Assembly: GCA_945876035.1 (NCBI GenBank)
Contig: CAMCMU010000037.1
Location: 1 to 47,623 of the forward strand
Direction of reading: 5' to 3'
DNA: 47,623 nucleotides
From: Schlesneria paludicola DSM 18645
GTDB taxonomy: Bacteria; Planctomycetota; Planctomycetia; Planctomycetales; Planctomycetaceae
Below, piece by piece: positions 1 through 9,436 of this stretch. Within the stretch, counting starts at the first letter, position 1. Every line of letters begins with the position of its first letter. Made by a program: the position numbers and the translations under genes. Under the pieces are notes generated by a model, which did no database searches, was not told the origin of the DNA, and worked only from the letters and a program-made list of their open reading frames with translations.

Positions 1-102
1 GCTGGCGTTGTTGGTCCGCCGCTCCAACATTTCTGCCGTCTCGACCGCGAACAATTCATTGGACACAACCGACACCCACACTCGCCTGAGTTGCCGGTCC
101 AT
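1..102 (-). CDS. Partial coding sequence running off the window start, function unknown
   Basis: On the minus strand an open frame with protein-like composition starts at an ATG at 102 (a TTG at 123 is also possible) and runs off the window edge. Its visible part begins MDRQLRRVWVSVVSNELFAV and continues with an acidic, Ala/Glu-rich helix-like stretch. The open frame extends upstream as far as the truncated H-NOX gene and overlaps its end in another frame. I do not recognise the family. It could be an intact downstream gene or the remainder of a longer protein once fused to the H-NOX domain. Confidence 0.3.
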   Translation of the reverse strand, partial: MDRQLRRVWVSVVSNELFAVETAEMLERRTNNAS

Positions 103-143
103 CGCCGACTCGAACTCCAATAATTGCCTTTCACCACGGGCTG

Positions 144-386
144 CTAGAGGCGGAGCAACTCCGGGGCGATGAACTCGCCAAACGCATGCAGGATCGCATC
201 GGCCGGTTGGTTCAGAACTCGACTGGCCGCACCGACTAACGCCAGCGCTTCTTCGTCCGGGTATGCCCGCACCGCGGAGTAGGACTTCATTGGCAATTGG
301 GCTTCTTGGAGCAGGAGTTCCCACCCCTGAGCCCCAGCTTTTTGCCGGGCGAACTTTTGCAGTTGGAGAAAGATCAACCCGTGCAT
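144..386 (-). pseudogene. Truncated H-NOX (haem NO/O2-binding) domain protein, N-terminal 80 residues only
   Basis: The protein begins MHGLIFLQLQKFARQKAG and ends at FGEFIAPELLRL followed by a TAG. This matches the start of H-NOX domains: the MxGxIF opening, the Y-DEE region, the FGEFI motif and the PELL(R/K) segment. A normal H-NOX domain is about 180 residues, and the half carrying the proximal haem histidine and the YxSxR motif is missing. The stop falls where family members usually continue LxxLY, so a nonsense change or small rearrangement is likely. A good ribosome site (GAGG) lies about 7 bases before the ATG. H-NOX proteins sense NO or O2 and usually control kinases or cyclic-nucleotide enzymes; this copy should not bind haem. 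The family assignment is from remembered motifs. Confidence 0.6.
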
Positions 387-722
387 CGAACCCTCATGGA
401 TTGCCGCCGAACGTTTCAGTTCAGCGGCGCGCAGCTTTTTGGGCGTCCGCTCGAACGATTTGTTAGGCGTTTTGTAATCTTGAAACAGAAATAAAAGTGA
501 GTCTGATCAATTTAATTCTCAATCCACCAACTGATTATATGCGGCTAGTTCTTCTGATGTGATTTTTGATTGCATATCAAGATGATAATGTCGCTCTACC
601 TTTTTCTTATTTCACAATCCTGTACGGTAAATTCAAAAATTGCAATTCTGTTTGAACCCAGAAATTGTGCAGCGATAGCGCGGCAAATCAATTCGAATCG
701 CCGTAAACACTTATTTAGTTGA
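387..722. other. Non-coding stretch, AT-rich in its second half
   Basis: I see no gene, hairpin terminator or repeat that I can support here. It lies between the truncated H-NOX gene and the degraded transposase and may include the lost 5' part of the insertion sequence. Confidence 0.4.
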
Positions 723-1250
723 GGCTTCGCGGCCGACAACACATCCGATGGCCGGCCTATTCGGATGCTGACGATCGTGGATGAGTTCACTCGGGAATGC
801 CTAGCGATCGACGTCGCCAAGAAGCTGACGAGCGAAGATGTGCTCGAGCGGCTGAGTGACCTGTTCGTCTGCAAGGGTGTGCTGGATAACATCAGCAGCG
901 ACTCTCGCGCGAGTTCACGGCCAAGTGCGTCCGGGAGTGGCAGGGGGCGAGTTGGGGTGAAGGCATTATTCATCGAGCCGGGTTCACCGTGGGAGAACGG
1001 CTACGTGGAGAGTTTCAACGGGAATCTCCGAGACGAGCTGCTGGAGCGGGAAACGTTTGACACGCTGCTCGAGGCCAAGACGCTCATCGAGCGATGGCGG
1101 CAGTACACCAACAGGATCCGGCCACACAGTGCCTTGGGCTACCGCCTCCCGGCGCCGAAGGCGTGGCAGGCCCCGTGCGTTCGCTTCGGCTGCGTTTCAC
1201 TCAGCAAACGCACGGGGCTGGTCTATTGGAGGGCAACAACCCTAACTTAA
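723..1250 (+). pseudogene. Degraded IS3-family transposase (integrase-core) fragment
   Basis: The reading frame contains DGRPIRMLTIVDEFTREC, LTSEDVLERLSDLFV, IEPGSPWENGYVESFNG and RPHSALGYRLPAPKAW. These are the D...D...E integrase core and the C-terminal RPHSALGY signature of IS3-type OrfB transposases. Between about 893 and 950 the expected segment (EFTAKCVREW) is found in another frame. Two compensating frameshifts are therefore present and the second catalytic region is scrambled. The N-terminal part and OrfA are absent, a stop lies just upstream of 723, and I see no terminal inverted repeats. It is an inactive remnant and marks past insertion next to the truncated H-NOX gene. Confidence 0.8.
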
Positions 1251-2051
1251 GAACTGGCGTCATTCATCGGGGCCGGTTACCCAAAGAGAGCATAATCCGA
1301 TCAGCACGAATGAGATCTGTCCCATTGCCCCGCTCAGTTTTTTTGCCTGTCCTCGACGAGGCAGAAACCGAGTTGATCTGTTCTGACCAACCCTGAAATG
1401 ACAGGGAACGGACTGCGATTCGATTAAACTGTTCTGTGAGACTCGCGGCCTCAAGGCCATTGAAGGCTCCGAAAGACTGTTCGTTCCGACTCCTGTCCGA
1501 CAAGTGATCCTTCCTTCTAAAAAACGGCCTTGACCACATAATCCCTTGGCCGAGGCGGTGTTGGCGGAGCCGTTTGTCGGCAGGTGCGGGATTTTGTCGA
1601 ATCTTGAGGACACACCATCCTCGAGAGCCGGAGATCGTTAAACGGCTGTCGAACACGGCCGAATAGGACTCTTATGGATACTTGGGGCTGCTGCGCTGTT
1701 TGGTGTTAACAAGAGTTTTTTAAGGTTCGTGCCGAATTGCCTGATTTGGTGGCTTGGGTGCCATTTTTTGTTCGATAAGAGAGGGGGGCATACGTCACTC
1801 ATTTCGTCGAAATATTTTCTAAAGAGACACAAACACATCACGTCCGCACTCGACAGCGGCACTCAAGCGAATACGTCTCGGAGATGAAATTCTGGGGCTC
1901 GGTAGCTTTCACAGGCTTCTTCGACAGGATGAAACAGGTACGAGTCAAAAAACAAGGTCTTGGGAAGTGATCTCGCATAAGTGATCAGGCCGTTACCCAA
2001 GTGACCGGCGAGACTTTGGCCCCCCCTTCTCTAAATCGGTTTGAATGAACT
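1251..2051. other. Long intergenic stretch before the TolC-like gene
   Basis: Minus-strand open frames exist here (for example 1264-1656), but their composition looks random and I recognise nothing in them. The promoter of the downstream outer-membrane gene should lie near the end, but I cannot place it with confidence. Confidence 0.4.
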
Positions 2052-3707
2052 ATGCGAATTCAAATGTTCAAAAAAACAACAGTTTGTCTGTTGTTCGCGA
2101 GTTTTTTCTGGCCAGATCCGGTACTCGTCGCGCAGGAAAGTTTCTTTCGCAAAACAACGACAGAACTGGGGTTGGATGATTCAGCTCAAGGTGAGATTTT
2201 CCCGGGGCTGAGAGAAGTTAACACGGAGGCTCCCACGGAGTTCGTTGAGGTTGCAATCCAAGATGGTGACCGTCCATTGCCCATTAATTTGGCGGCAGCG
2301 TTGCAACTCTCAGGCGCTCGACCATTGATTATTGATGCCGCCAAAGCCGCAGAAATGGTTGCCGCAGCGCAACTTCAAAAAGCCAATGTTCTCTGGCTTC
2401 CCAATGTTTATCTCGGTATCGATTACTTCCGCCACGATGGTCTGAATATTGAGACGGATGGTACGCCTGCCAATAGTAATCGCCAATCAATGACGGTTGG
2501 GCCTGGTCTTTCTGCCGTTTTTGCGACGACAGATGCCATTTACGAACCTCTGTCCGCAAAGCAAATACTAAGAGCCAAGAAGTATGAGATTGAGGCGGCC
2601 AAGAATGATGCCCTGATGGAAGTATCGGTTGCCTATTTTAATGTCCAGCAGGCAAGAGGCCGGTTGGCAGGGACTGTCGATACAGTGAATAAAGGGAAAG
2701 ATCTTGTCAGAAAAGCGGTTGTCTTAAGCAAAGGTCTTGCCGCTCCGGTGGAGATTGATCGTTCCAGAACCTTGCTCGCCGAGTTGGAAGAAAATGCGGT
2801 ACAGGCACGCAATGACTGGAAAGTTGCAAGTGCTGAACTGGCGAGGCTATTAAGATTAAATCCAAGTGCCCAGATCGTACCCGTCGAACCGCCTCATCTG
2901 GCAATCAAGCTGATTTCTCCGAGTCAGGAGTTGGATGGCTTGATAACGACAGGGCTTTCCTGCAGGCCAGAGTTGCGTTCCAGCCAGGCCGTAGTTCAAG
3001 CAACGCTGGTAAAATTGAAACAGGAAAAAATGCGTCCGTTGATTCCCAGTATTGTGCTTCAGGGTAATAGCGGTGCGAATGGAGTCGGTGCACCTTTAAT
3101 TGGTGGTTTCGCAGCGGAAGGTCCAGGGGGGACTCTGCAATGGGGAAACCGGTTCGATTTAAATGCCTCCGTATTATGGGAGCTGAACAACTTTGGCTTT
3201 GGCAACCGCGCACTCATCAGAACACGCGAAGCCCAGCGGCAAGTCGCGTTGGTCGAATTGTTTATGATCCAAGATCGTGTTGCTGCAGAAGTGGTGCAAT
3301 CGCAAGCCCAATTGGTCGCGGCCTCCGAACGGATCGCCTTGGCAGATGCCGGTCTTAAAAATGCCCTCATCAGTTATGACGGCAATCTTCAAGGCATGAG
3401 TGAAACAACTCGCTTTGGCGATATTCTCGTGCTGGTGAACAGGCCTCAAGAAGTCGTGGCAGCATTGCAGCAGCTGAATGTTGCCTACCGGAGTTACTTT
3501 ACGTCGGTTCAGGATTACAATCGTTCGCAGTTCAAATTATTCCGGTCGGTTGGTTACCCGGCAGCTGTCCTAGCGATTGAAAAAAATCCTAGCGTTCCGA
3601 TCGATGTTGATACCACAAGGCCATATGATTTGCCGCCTGTTACGGGGATTCGATACGCAAATATCAGTTACAGCAGTTTCTCTCCTGCGATGCCGACCGA
3701 CTATTAG
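2052..3707 (+). CDS. TolC-family outer-membrane efflux protein
   Basis: This 551-residue protein should form the outer-membrane channel of a tripartite RND efflux pump. A signal peptide is visible at residues 1-27 (hydrophobic LLFASFF core ending near VLVAQ). After about 70 residues comes the typical OEP repeat start, LPINLAAALQLSGARPLIID. Two long alpha-helical, Ala/Gln/Glu-rich segments with VAYFNVQQARGRL (about 195-207) and VAEVVQSQAQLVAASERIAL follow, separated by beta-strand regions. The C-terminal stretch beyond residue 500 is proline-rich. The length is somewhat above the usual 420-500. It converges on the adaptor-permease pair at 3732-8454, the likely partner, but is transcribed separately. 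The stop codon lies inside the palindromic terminator. The substrate cannot be told. Confidence 0.85.
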   Translation: MRIQMFKKTTVCLLFASFFWPDPVLVAQESFFRKTTTELGLDDSAQGEIFPGLREVNTEAPTEFVEVAIQDGDRPLPINLAAALQLSGARPLIIDAAKAAEMVAAAQLQKANVLWLPNVYLGIDYFRHDGLNIETDGTPANSNRQSMTVGPGLSAVFATTDAIYEPLSAKQILRAKKYEIEAAKNDALMEVSVAYFNVQQARGRLAGTVDTVNKGKDLVRKAVVLSKGLAAPVEIDRSRTLLAELEENAVQARNDWKVASAELARLLRLNPSAQIVPVEPPHLAIKLISPSQELDGLITTGLSCRPELRSSQAVVQATLVKLKQEKMRPLIPSIVLQGNSGANGVGAPLIGGFAAEGPGGTLQWGNRFDLNASVLWELNNFGFGNRALIRTREAQRQVALVELFMIQDRVAAEVVQSQAQLVAASERIALADAGLKNALISYDGNLQGMSETTRFGDILVLVNRPQEVVAALQQLNVAYRSYFTSVQDYNRSQFKLFRSVGYPAAVLAIEKNPSVPIDVDTTRPYDLPPVTGIRYANISYSSFSPAMPTDY

Positions 3708-3727
3708 TCCGTCAGCATCGCAGGAGA
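3681..3727. terminator. Bidirectional palindromic terminator between convergent efflux genes
   Basis: A 13-base arm at 3681-3693 is perfectly complementary to 3715-3727. Pairing continues inward (3695-3697 with 3711-3713, 3699-3703 with 3705-3709) with two single mismatches. The stop codon of the TolC-like gene (3705-3707) is in the loop side, and the adaptor gene ends at 3732 on the other strand. No long T-run follows, so termination on either strand is inferred from the position and the stem strength. Confidence 0.7.
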
Positions 3728-3731
3728 ATGA

Positions 3732-5156
3732 TTACTTGGATTTCGAAGCCTCTTGAGCGGGGGCTTGCCTTGGTTTGCTTTCTTCAGGATTATCGGCTTT
3801 GCGGACTTTGACGGGGGCATTGTTATCCAGTTCGTCAAGATCCCCTTTAAGGAAAAGTTCTTCGCCGGTTAGTGTTTCCCAAGTGTCGTTGTTTTTGACA
3901 CTGAGGACTTCATGCCAAACGCCATCGCTTGCACCCAGTTTCAGGCCAAGTTCGACCGAATTGCCATCTTTGAAAGTGTAGGCAACAGTCAGGTCGCCTC
4001 GTTTAGTGATGCAAGCGGTGGGGATTGCCATGACGTTGTTTCTTTCAATTTTCACATAGCCATAGGCATACATTCCGGGGAGCAACTTGGTATCGGGGTT
4101 GATCAGGTCAATTTCAGCGCGCAGAGTTCGACTGCGGACATTGAGAGCCCAAGAGGTGCGGGTCACCTGAGCATCGATTCGCATATCGTTAAAAGCTTGC
4201 ACTCGGACTTCAGCCTTGGTGCCAATGTTGACAAAATTGGCATCCGCTTCGGGAACATCGACAAAAATCCGGACGATATCGGTGCGTGCGATGGCAAAGA
4301 TGGGCGCGCCGCGGGAAGAGGATTGATCCGGGCTGTTCAATCGTGCCGTCTGATCGCCCGTTGCGGCCTGAACAAAGTCACCGGTGTTGGCGTTGCGAAG
4401 CACCACAATCCCATCGTAGGGCGAGGGAATGCTGATGTAACCGACGAGAGCGGCGAGTCGTTTTTCATCCGCTTCGGCAACTTTGACGGTCGCTTCAGCG
4501 GCCAAAACATCGACTTTCGCTTTGGCAAGGTTTGCTTGGCAGGCAATGCGTTCGGAATCCGCAACGATCACCGAGGCCAAAGAAGCATCGCGAGCCGATT
4601 CCGCAGAACGCAGTTGCCGGGTGGATTCATCCAAAATTTGTTTATCGACCACACGCTGTGCCACGAGGTCTGTCAGTCGTTTGACTTCCGATTGCCAACG
4701 CACCACATCGGCCTCGAATTTCCCCACATCGGCCTTGGCTTTGACGACCTTGGCGGTAGCCGCCTGAAGAGTGCCATCGGCCGAATCGACGCTTCGTTTG
4801 GCCTGATCAATCAACACCTTGTCCAAGGCAACGGTGGCTTGCTTGAATCCATGCTCTTCAAGCAACTCCGGAACGAAAAGAGTGGCCAGCAATTGATTTT
4901 TTTTAACTTTGTCACCGATATCGACATTCCATGTTTCGATGTATCCCGGGATTTTGGAAAATATGGAGGTTTGCTCATAGGCTTCGACAAATCCTGGTTG
5001 GCCCATCGTTCGTAAGATGTTCCGCGTCTCGGATTTGACCAGAGTCACTTCCGGCATGGTAGGGCTGGGTTGGGCATGCTCGGTCACTTTGCCGCAGCCG
5101 GCCATTGAAAAAACAAACCCGCTGACGAGAAACATTGAGCGAATTTTCATAGTCAA
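3732..5156 (-). CDS. RND efflux periplasmic adaptor subunit (membrane fusion lipoprotein)
   Basis: This 474-residue HlyD/AcrA-like adaptor links the inner-membrane RND permease to the outer-membrane channel. The N-terminus is a lipoprotein signal (FSMAGC, lipid Cys at residue 21). A barrel-sandwich half follows (ETWNVDIGDKVKKNQLLATL, about 75-95), then a long coiled-coil hairpin of Ala/Lys/Glu heptads (about 110-230), then the returning lipoyl half (IPSPYDGIVVLRNANTGDFV) and beta-barrel regions (DVPEADANFVNIGTKAEVRV). The C-terminus is charged and low-complexity (PEESKPRQAPAQEASKSK). It lies 49 bases downstream of the permease gene, so the two form an operon. Confidence 0.9.
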   Translation of the reverse strand: MTMKIRSMFLVSGFVFSMAGCGKVTEHAQPSPTMPEVTLVKSETRNILRTMGQPGFVEAYEQTSIFSKIPGYIETWNVDIGDKVKKNQLLATLFVPELLEEHGFKQATVALDKVLIDQAKRSVDSADGTLQAATAKVVKAKADVGKFEADVVRWQSEVKRLTDLVAQRVVDKQILDESTRQLRSAESARDASLASVIVADSERIACQANLAKAKVDVLAAEATVKVAEADEKRLAALVGYISIPSPYDGIVVLRNANTGDFVQAATGDQTARLNSPDQSSSRGAPIFAIARTDIVRIFVDVPEADANFVNIGTKAEVRVQAFNDMRIDAQVTRTSWALNVRSRTLRAEIDLINPDTKLLPGMYAYGYVKIERNNVMAIPTACITKRGDLTVAYTFKDGNSVELGLKLGASDGVWHEVLSVKNNDTWETLTGEELFLKGDLDELDNNAPVKVRKADNPEESKPRQAPAQEASKSK

Positions 5157-5205
5157 GAACCTATCGTTTCGACGACGGATGAGATCGCTGTTTTTTCAGG
5201 TTTTT

Positions 5206-8200
5206 TTATTGGTGGTCTTGAGTTTCGTGGGGATCACCACCATCGAAGTGGTCGCCTTCAGGATCATCGGGATCGATGGACACCGAAACAGGCTTTCGAT
5301 GGCCCAACAGTATCGAAAAAACAGCAGGTAAAACGAGAAGTGTGGAGGCGGTGGAAGCTAATAGGCCTCCGATCACCGCCCGCCCCAGAGGCGCTTGCAT
5401 CTGCGAACCCTCTTCGAGGGCTAAGGCCATGGGAAGCATGCCGGTGGTCATGGCGCAAGCGGTCATAATGATCGGCCTCAGTCGGCCGGCCGCCCCTTGA
5501 ACCGCGGCTTCGGAAACGGACAGACCATCTTTCCACCGGTCGTTCATAAAAGTGATCATCATCACGGAGTTTGAAACAGAAACACCGATGCACATGATGG
5601 AACCCATGAAAGATTCGATGTTCAGAGTTGTCTTGGTGAGCACGAGGGCGGTGACGACGCCAGTCAGAACGCCCGGCACGGCACCGATGGACGTCAGAGC
5701 TAATCGAGGGGATTGAAAGTAGGCGGTGAGCATCACGAGGATGACGCAAACCGCAATAGAAAGGCCAATTCCCAGGGAACTGAACATCTGCTCCATGGTT
5801 CCCGTTTGGCCACGGGTTTCGATCAGTACACCCTTGGGCGGGACACCCGCCTCCAGCACGGCTTGCTGCACCAATTTTGAAGCCGTACCAAGGTCGACCT
5901 CTTCGATATTGGCGGTGATGCTGATAAAGCGTTGGGAAGAAATACGATCGATTTGGCCTGGGGTGTTGCCGAGTTTTACGGAGGCAACATCGCGGACCAT
6001 GAGTGTCACGTCATTCGTGACTTGAGATAGCGGCAGTGTTTCGACATCCGATGGAGAAACCATCCGTTGGGTAGGGACGAGGACTTCAACCTGATAATCG
6101 AAGCCTGTTTTCGGGTTTTGCCAGTAGTTCAGTGCGATGTATCTGCTGGAGTTGGTGGCCACGAGGACCGAATCACCGACCTGTTGAACATTCACGCCAC
6201 TGAGGCCAGATTTTTCCCGATCGATGTTGACCTCAACGGTGGGGTAATCGAGTGCCTGCTGGAATTGAACATCGCGGAGGCAAGTGATCGCCGCCATTTT
6301 TTCACGAATTTTGGAGGCATGGGCCCTGACATTCGGCAGGCTGTTTCCGTAGACCACGATTTCTAGGGGCGTCGGTGAACCGAAACTCATGACATTCGAA
6401 ACCATGTCGCCCGGCTCGAAACCGAAAGAGAGTTTGGTAGAGTTTTTGCGTGCCTCATCAGGGGGTACACCTTTGGATTCCATGACTTTGGCCAGCCATA
6501 CGGAAATCTCCGTGGGCAGAATTTTCCGCATTTTTTCTCGGAAAGCCATGAGCTCGATACCGCTCCCCTCCTTAAAGGCCATTCGGAGAACCCCATCATC
6601 CGGACCACGCATCATGGTGATCACCAAATTTAAGCCATAGACTGGGGCAATTTGCCCGGCATATCCGATGCTGATTTCGATTTTATCCTGCCCCACTTCG
6701 CGTTCGATGATTTCCAGTATTTTCTGACCCATCATCCGCGTGATTTCAAAGTTGGTTCCCGGTGGTGGCCGAAAACGCAACACAAATTGACCGGAATCAA
6801 TTTTCGGAAATAACTCCTGGCCCAGCATCGACCCGAAAATGGCTAGGCACAGAACCGCCAGACCGAGGTAACTGGGAACCACAATCCACCTCAATCGGAC
6901 AATCCAATACACCAAGCCTTCGTAGACTTTCTCAACCCGCCGAAACAAACTCGGTTTTTGATTCGTATGTTGCTGGTGGTTTTCCTTTAACAACCACACC
7001 GCCATTACGGGCACAAATGTACTGGAAAGGAGATAGGATGAAATCATGGCGAAACCGACTGCCAAGGCGAGTGGCATAAACAACGCCTTCAAGGGATCAT
7101 CCATAATAAAAGCAGGGATGAAAACTGAAAGAATACAAAAGAGGGCCAGTAAGCGCGCGACTGCGGTAATATCGTTACCACGCCTCACCGCCCGTGCCAG
7201 CGTTACCTTGCCTCGCATTTGAGCGTGAATATTTTCAATTTCTACGGTCGCTTCATCCACAAGAATACCGATGGCAAGTGCCAATCCGCCCAGCGACATA
7301 ATGTTGATGCTGTTGCCGGTGATGTAAAGTCCAAACAAGGAACCCATGAGGGCCAAGGGAATATTACAGACAACCACAACCACGCTGCGAATATCTCCGA
7401 GGAACAACAGGATCATCAGGCCCGTCAGCCCTGCACCGATCAGACCTTCTGTTCCGACGCTTTTGATTGCGTTGACGACTGTGGGTGATTCATCAAACTC
7501 AAAGCTGATTGTGACATCTTCCGGCAAGACCGACCGAAAGAACGGCATTGCAGCATGGATGTTTTTCACCACATCCAAAGTGGAGGCGGTATCTTTTTTG
7601 ATAATCGGCAAATAGACAGACTTGCGGCCATCCACGAGGGCGTAGCCATAATTCACATCGGTCGAATCTGCGATCGTTGCAACGTCTCGAATGTAGACAT
7701 TCATACCTAGTTTGAGGGGGATGTCACCCAGATCTTGGATATCCGTCACGAGGGCGTTGGTGGGGACAAGTGGCATCTGGTCACGCATGTAAATATTACC
7801 TGCGGGGATGACCACATTTCCGCTCATGATGGCCTTCACGATATCCTGAGGCGAGAGGTTGTAAGTTCTTAATTTATCGGGATCGACATTCACGAGAATG
7901 GATCGGGCGTTAGGACCAAAAGGAGGGGTTCCGATGGTTCCGGGAACGTTTTTCTGCACGAGAGGGCGAATGAAATTTTGGGCGAGATCTCCCACAATGC
8001 CTAACGATGTTTTCTCGCTTTTTAAGACGAGGTAACCCACCGGAACGCTACCCGCATCCATTCGGATGATCAACGGCGGGAGGGTTCCGATTGGCATCAC
8101 GGACATCGCTCTTAACGACATCGCGGAAACCTGAGCCATGGCCAAGCCCATGTCGGTACCTGGAAAAAAGGAAAGCTTCACCATCGCACATTGCTGCAAC

Positions 8201-8454
8201 GAATGGGATTCGACTGCCGAGACACCATCCACATACTGAAAGTAGAGTTCAAATTGATTGACGATCAAGCCTTCCATTTGGACGGGGCTCATACCGCCAT
8301 ACTGGAGATAAACATAAATTCTTGGGAGGTTGAGTGGGGGAAAGATATCCACCCGCATTTTGTTGAGAGCCAGTGAACCCCCACCGATGAGCGCCACGAC
8401 GATCATCATCATGGTGATTGGATGACGCAAAGCAAAAACAATTGGGTTCATCAC
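5206..8454 (-). CDS. RND-family efflux permease (AcrB/CzcA-like)
   Basis: This 1082-residue inner-membrane proton-driven transporter has the RND layout: a first transmembrane helix at the start (PITMMMIVVALIGGGSLALN), a large periplasmic porter loop, six helices, a second large loop, and a final helix bundle. The fourth-helix proton-relay motif is present as GILVDEATVEIENIH. The second acidic residue is Glu where AcrB has Asp (usually VDDA). The GNSINIMSLGGLALAIGI segment is also typical. The C-terminus is an acidic, His-rich tail (DPDDPEGDHFDGGDPHETQD). The gene opens the minus-strand operon with the adaptor. A broad HAE-type substrate range is as likely as metals, since I see no metal-specific motif. 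Confidence 0.92.
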   Translation of the reverse strand: MMNPIVFALRHPITMMMIVVALIGGGSLALNKMRVDIFPPLNLPRIYVYLQYGGMSPVQMEGLIVNQFELYFQYVDGVSAVESHSLQQCAMVKLSFFPGTDMGLAMAQVSAMSLRAMSVMPIGTLPPLIIRMDAGSVPVGYLVLKSEKTSLGIVGDLAQNFIRPLVQKNVPGTIGTPPFGPNARSILVNVDPDKLRTYNLSPQDIVKAIMSGNVVIPAGNIYMRDQMPLVPTNALVTDIQDLGDIPLKLGMNVYIRDVATIADSTDVNYGYALVDGRKSVYLPIIKKDTASTLDVVKNIHAAMPFFRSVLPEDVTISFEFDESPTVVNAIKSVGTEGLIGAGLTGLMILLFLGDIRSVVVVVCNIPLALMGSLFGLYITGNSINIMSLGGLALAIGILVDEATVEIENIHAQMRGKVTLARAVRRGNDITAVARLLALFCILSVFIPAFIMDDPLKALFMPLALAVGFAMISSYLLSSTFVPVMAVWLLKENHQQHTNQKPSLFRRVEKVYEGLVYWIVRLRWIVVPSYLGLAVLCLAIFGSMLGQELFPKIDSGQFVLRFRPPPGTNFEITRMMGQKILEIIEREVGQDKIEISIGYAGQIAPVYGLNLVITMMRGPDDGVLRMAFKEGSGIELMAFREKMRKILPTEISVWLAKVMESKGVPPDEARKNSTKLSFGFEPGDMVSNVMSFGSPTPLEIVVYGNSLPNVRAHASKIREKMAAITCLRDVQFQQALDYPTVEVNIDREKSGLSGVNVQQVGDSVLVATNSSRYIALNYWQNPKTGFDYQVEVLVPTQRMVSPSDVETLPLSQVTNDVTLMVRDVASVKLGNTPGQIDRISSQRFISITANIEEVDLGTASKLVQQAVLEAGVPPKGVLIETRGQTGTMEQMFSSLGIGLSIAVCVILVMLTAYFQSPRLALTSIGAVPGVLTGVVTALVLTKTTLNIESFMGSIMCIGVSVSNSVMMITFMNDRWKDGLSVSEAAVQGAAGRLRPIIMTACAMTTGMLPMALALEEGSQMQAPLGRAVIGGLLASTASTLLVLPAVFSILLGHRKPVSVSIDPDDPEGDHFDGGDPHETQDHQ

Positions 8455-8690
8455 TCAGGCTCTGAAAAATTGAGTTGCGAACAGCGTTTTGTCGGTATCA
8501 CAGAAGGAAAAAATGGGATTGTATTCAATCAACATTTTTACCGGCACCCCCCCGGCACCCCCAAAAAATTATTGACCACCCTAAATCACACCTGTGGAAG
8601 AAAATAGGCGCAGTGGTCTCTGATCGTACTGTATTTGGCCCCGCCTGACACTGGTCAGCACGCTGTTTTTTAGTATCAAACAGCGGTTAT

Positions 8691-8724
8691 TTTTCCCAGC
8701 ACGATTCTTTTCCCAGCACGATTC
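8691..8724. repeat. 17-base tandem direct repeat
   Basis: TTTTCCCAGCACGATTC occurs twice head to tail (8691-8707 and 8708-8724) about 240 bases before the efflux permease start. It is either a slippage product or a duplicated regulator site. Confidence 0.7.
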
Positions 8725-9017
8725 ATAGTCGAGATGTCGGACCATGGAGACTCAAGCTATCGGGACGACGTATCCGGACGAGTCGACGGCGTTCGATCTT
8801 GCCTGCTCGACGCCCGTGGCTCCACATCGTCGAGGCAACCACCCACGGAAAAGAAAGTCGTCAAGCGAAAGGGCGGAGGAGAATTGCTCCTGTTATTCCA
8901 ATGGCTGAGCCGTACTGATTGCCAACGCAACGAAGCGGGGAAGCGTCAACTCTAATTCGTTTCGAAACGCAGATCCGGAACGGACATTGGAAAAAAGGAG
9001 ATTCTGGAATAAATCTT

Positions 9018-9128
9018 GGAAGCGGTTTCGTAGGACACCGCAAAAGAACCAATGACCAGACAGGCAAGCTTGTTTATCTCGCGGAGCGGGAATGGTCCCA
9101 ACACTTGATAGGAAGCGGTTTCGTAGGA
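9018..9128. repeat. 18-base direct repeat, two copies 93 bases apart
   Basis: GGAAGCGGTTTCGTAGGA is present at 9018-9035 and again at 9111-9128. The flanking bases differ, so this is not a long duplication. The function is unknown. Confidence 0.6.
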
Positions 9129-9436
9129 AACGTTGTTGTGAAAAACGACAGTTGTTTGCGACGAATTCGCGGGCGCCGCAGGTCTGTCGTTGGTGCACAA
9201 CGTTTTGCGATTCGAACGTTCAGGGACAGATTCACCGCAGGTGATTTGCGATGGGGCTTGACGCACATTTCTCTGTCAAGCAAGCCATGCAGCACGCGGA
9301 TGTGCGAACCGATTGTCGAGATGTTGCGGCAAATGGATCTGGATCGAAAAGCTCAACGGCGGCAACGATTTATCCTGTGGGAACCTGCTTTTCATTGAGT
9401 GGCAAAGGTTCTGTCATTTGTCTGTGATCGCACGCG

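Larger units (their letters stand above)
8455..9436. other. Intergenic stretch with two short direct repeats
   Basis: There is no supportable gene. It lies upstream of the minus-strand efflux operon, whose promoter must be near its left end. It contains a 17-base tandem repeat at 8691-8724 and an 18-base repeat at 9018 and 9111. Confidence 0.4.

Noticed and set aside
3912-5015. Long plus-strand open frame of 367 codons inside the adaptor gene
   Set aside because: It is exactly antisense to a well-supported HlyD/AcrA adaptor, has no ribosome site, and its composition is that of a mirror frame of a coiled-coil gene.
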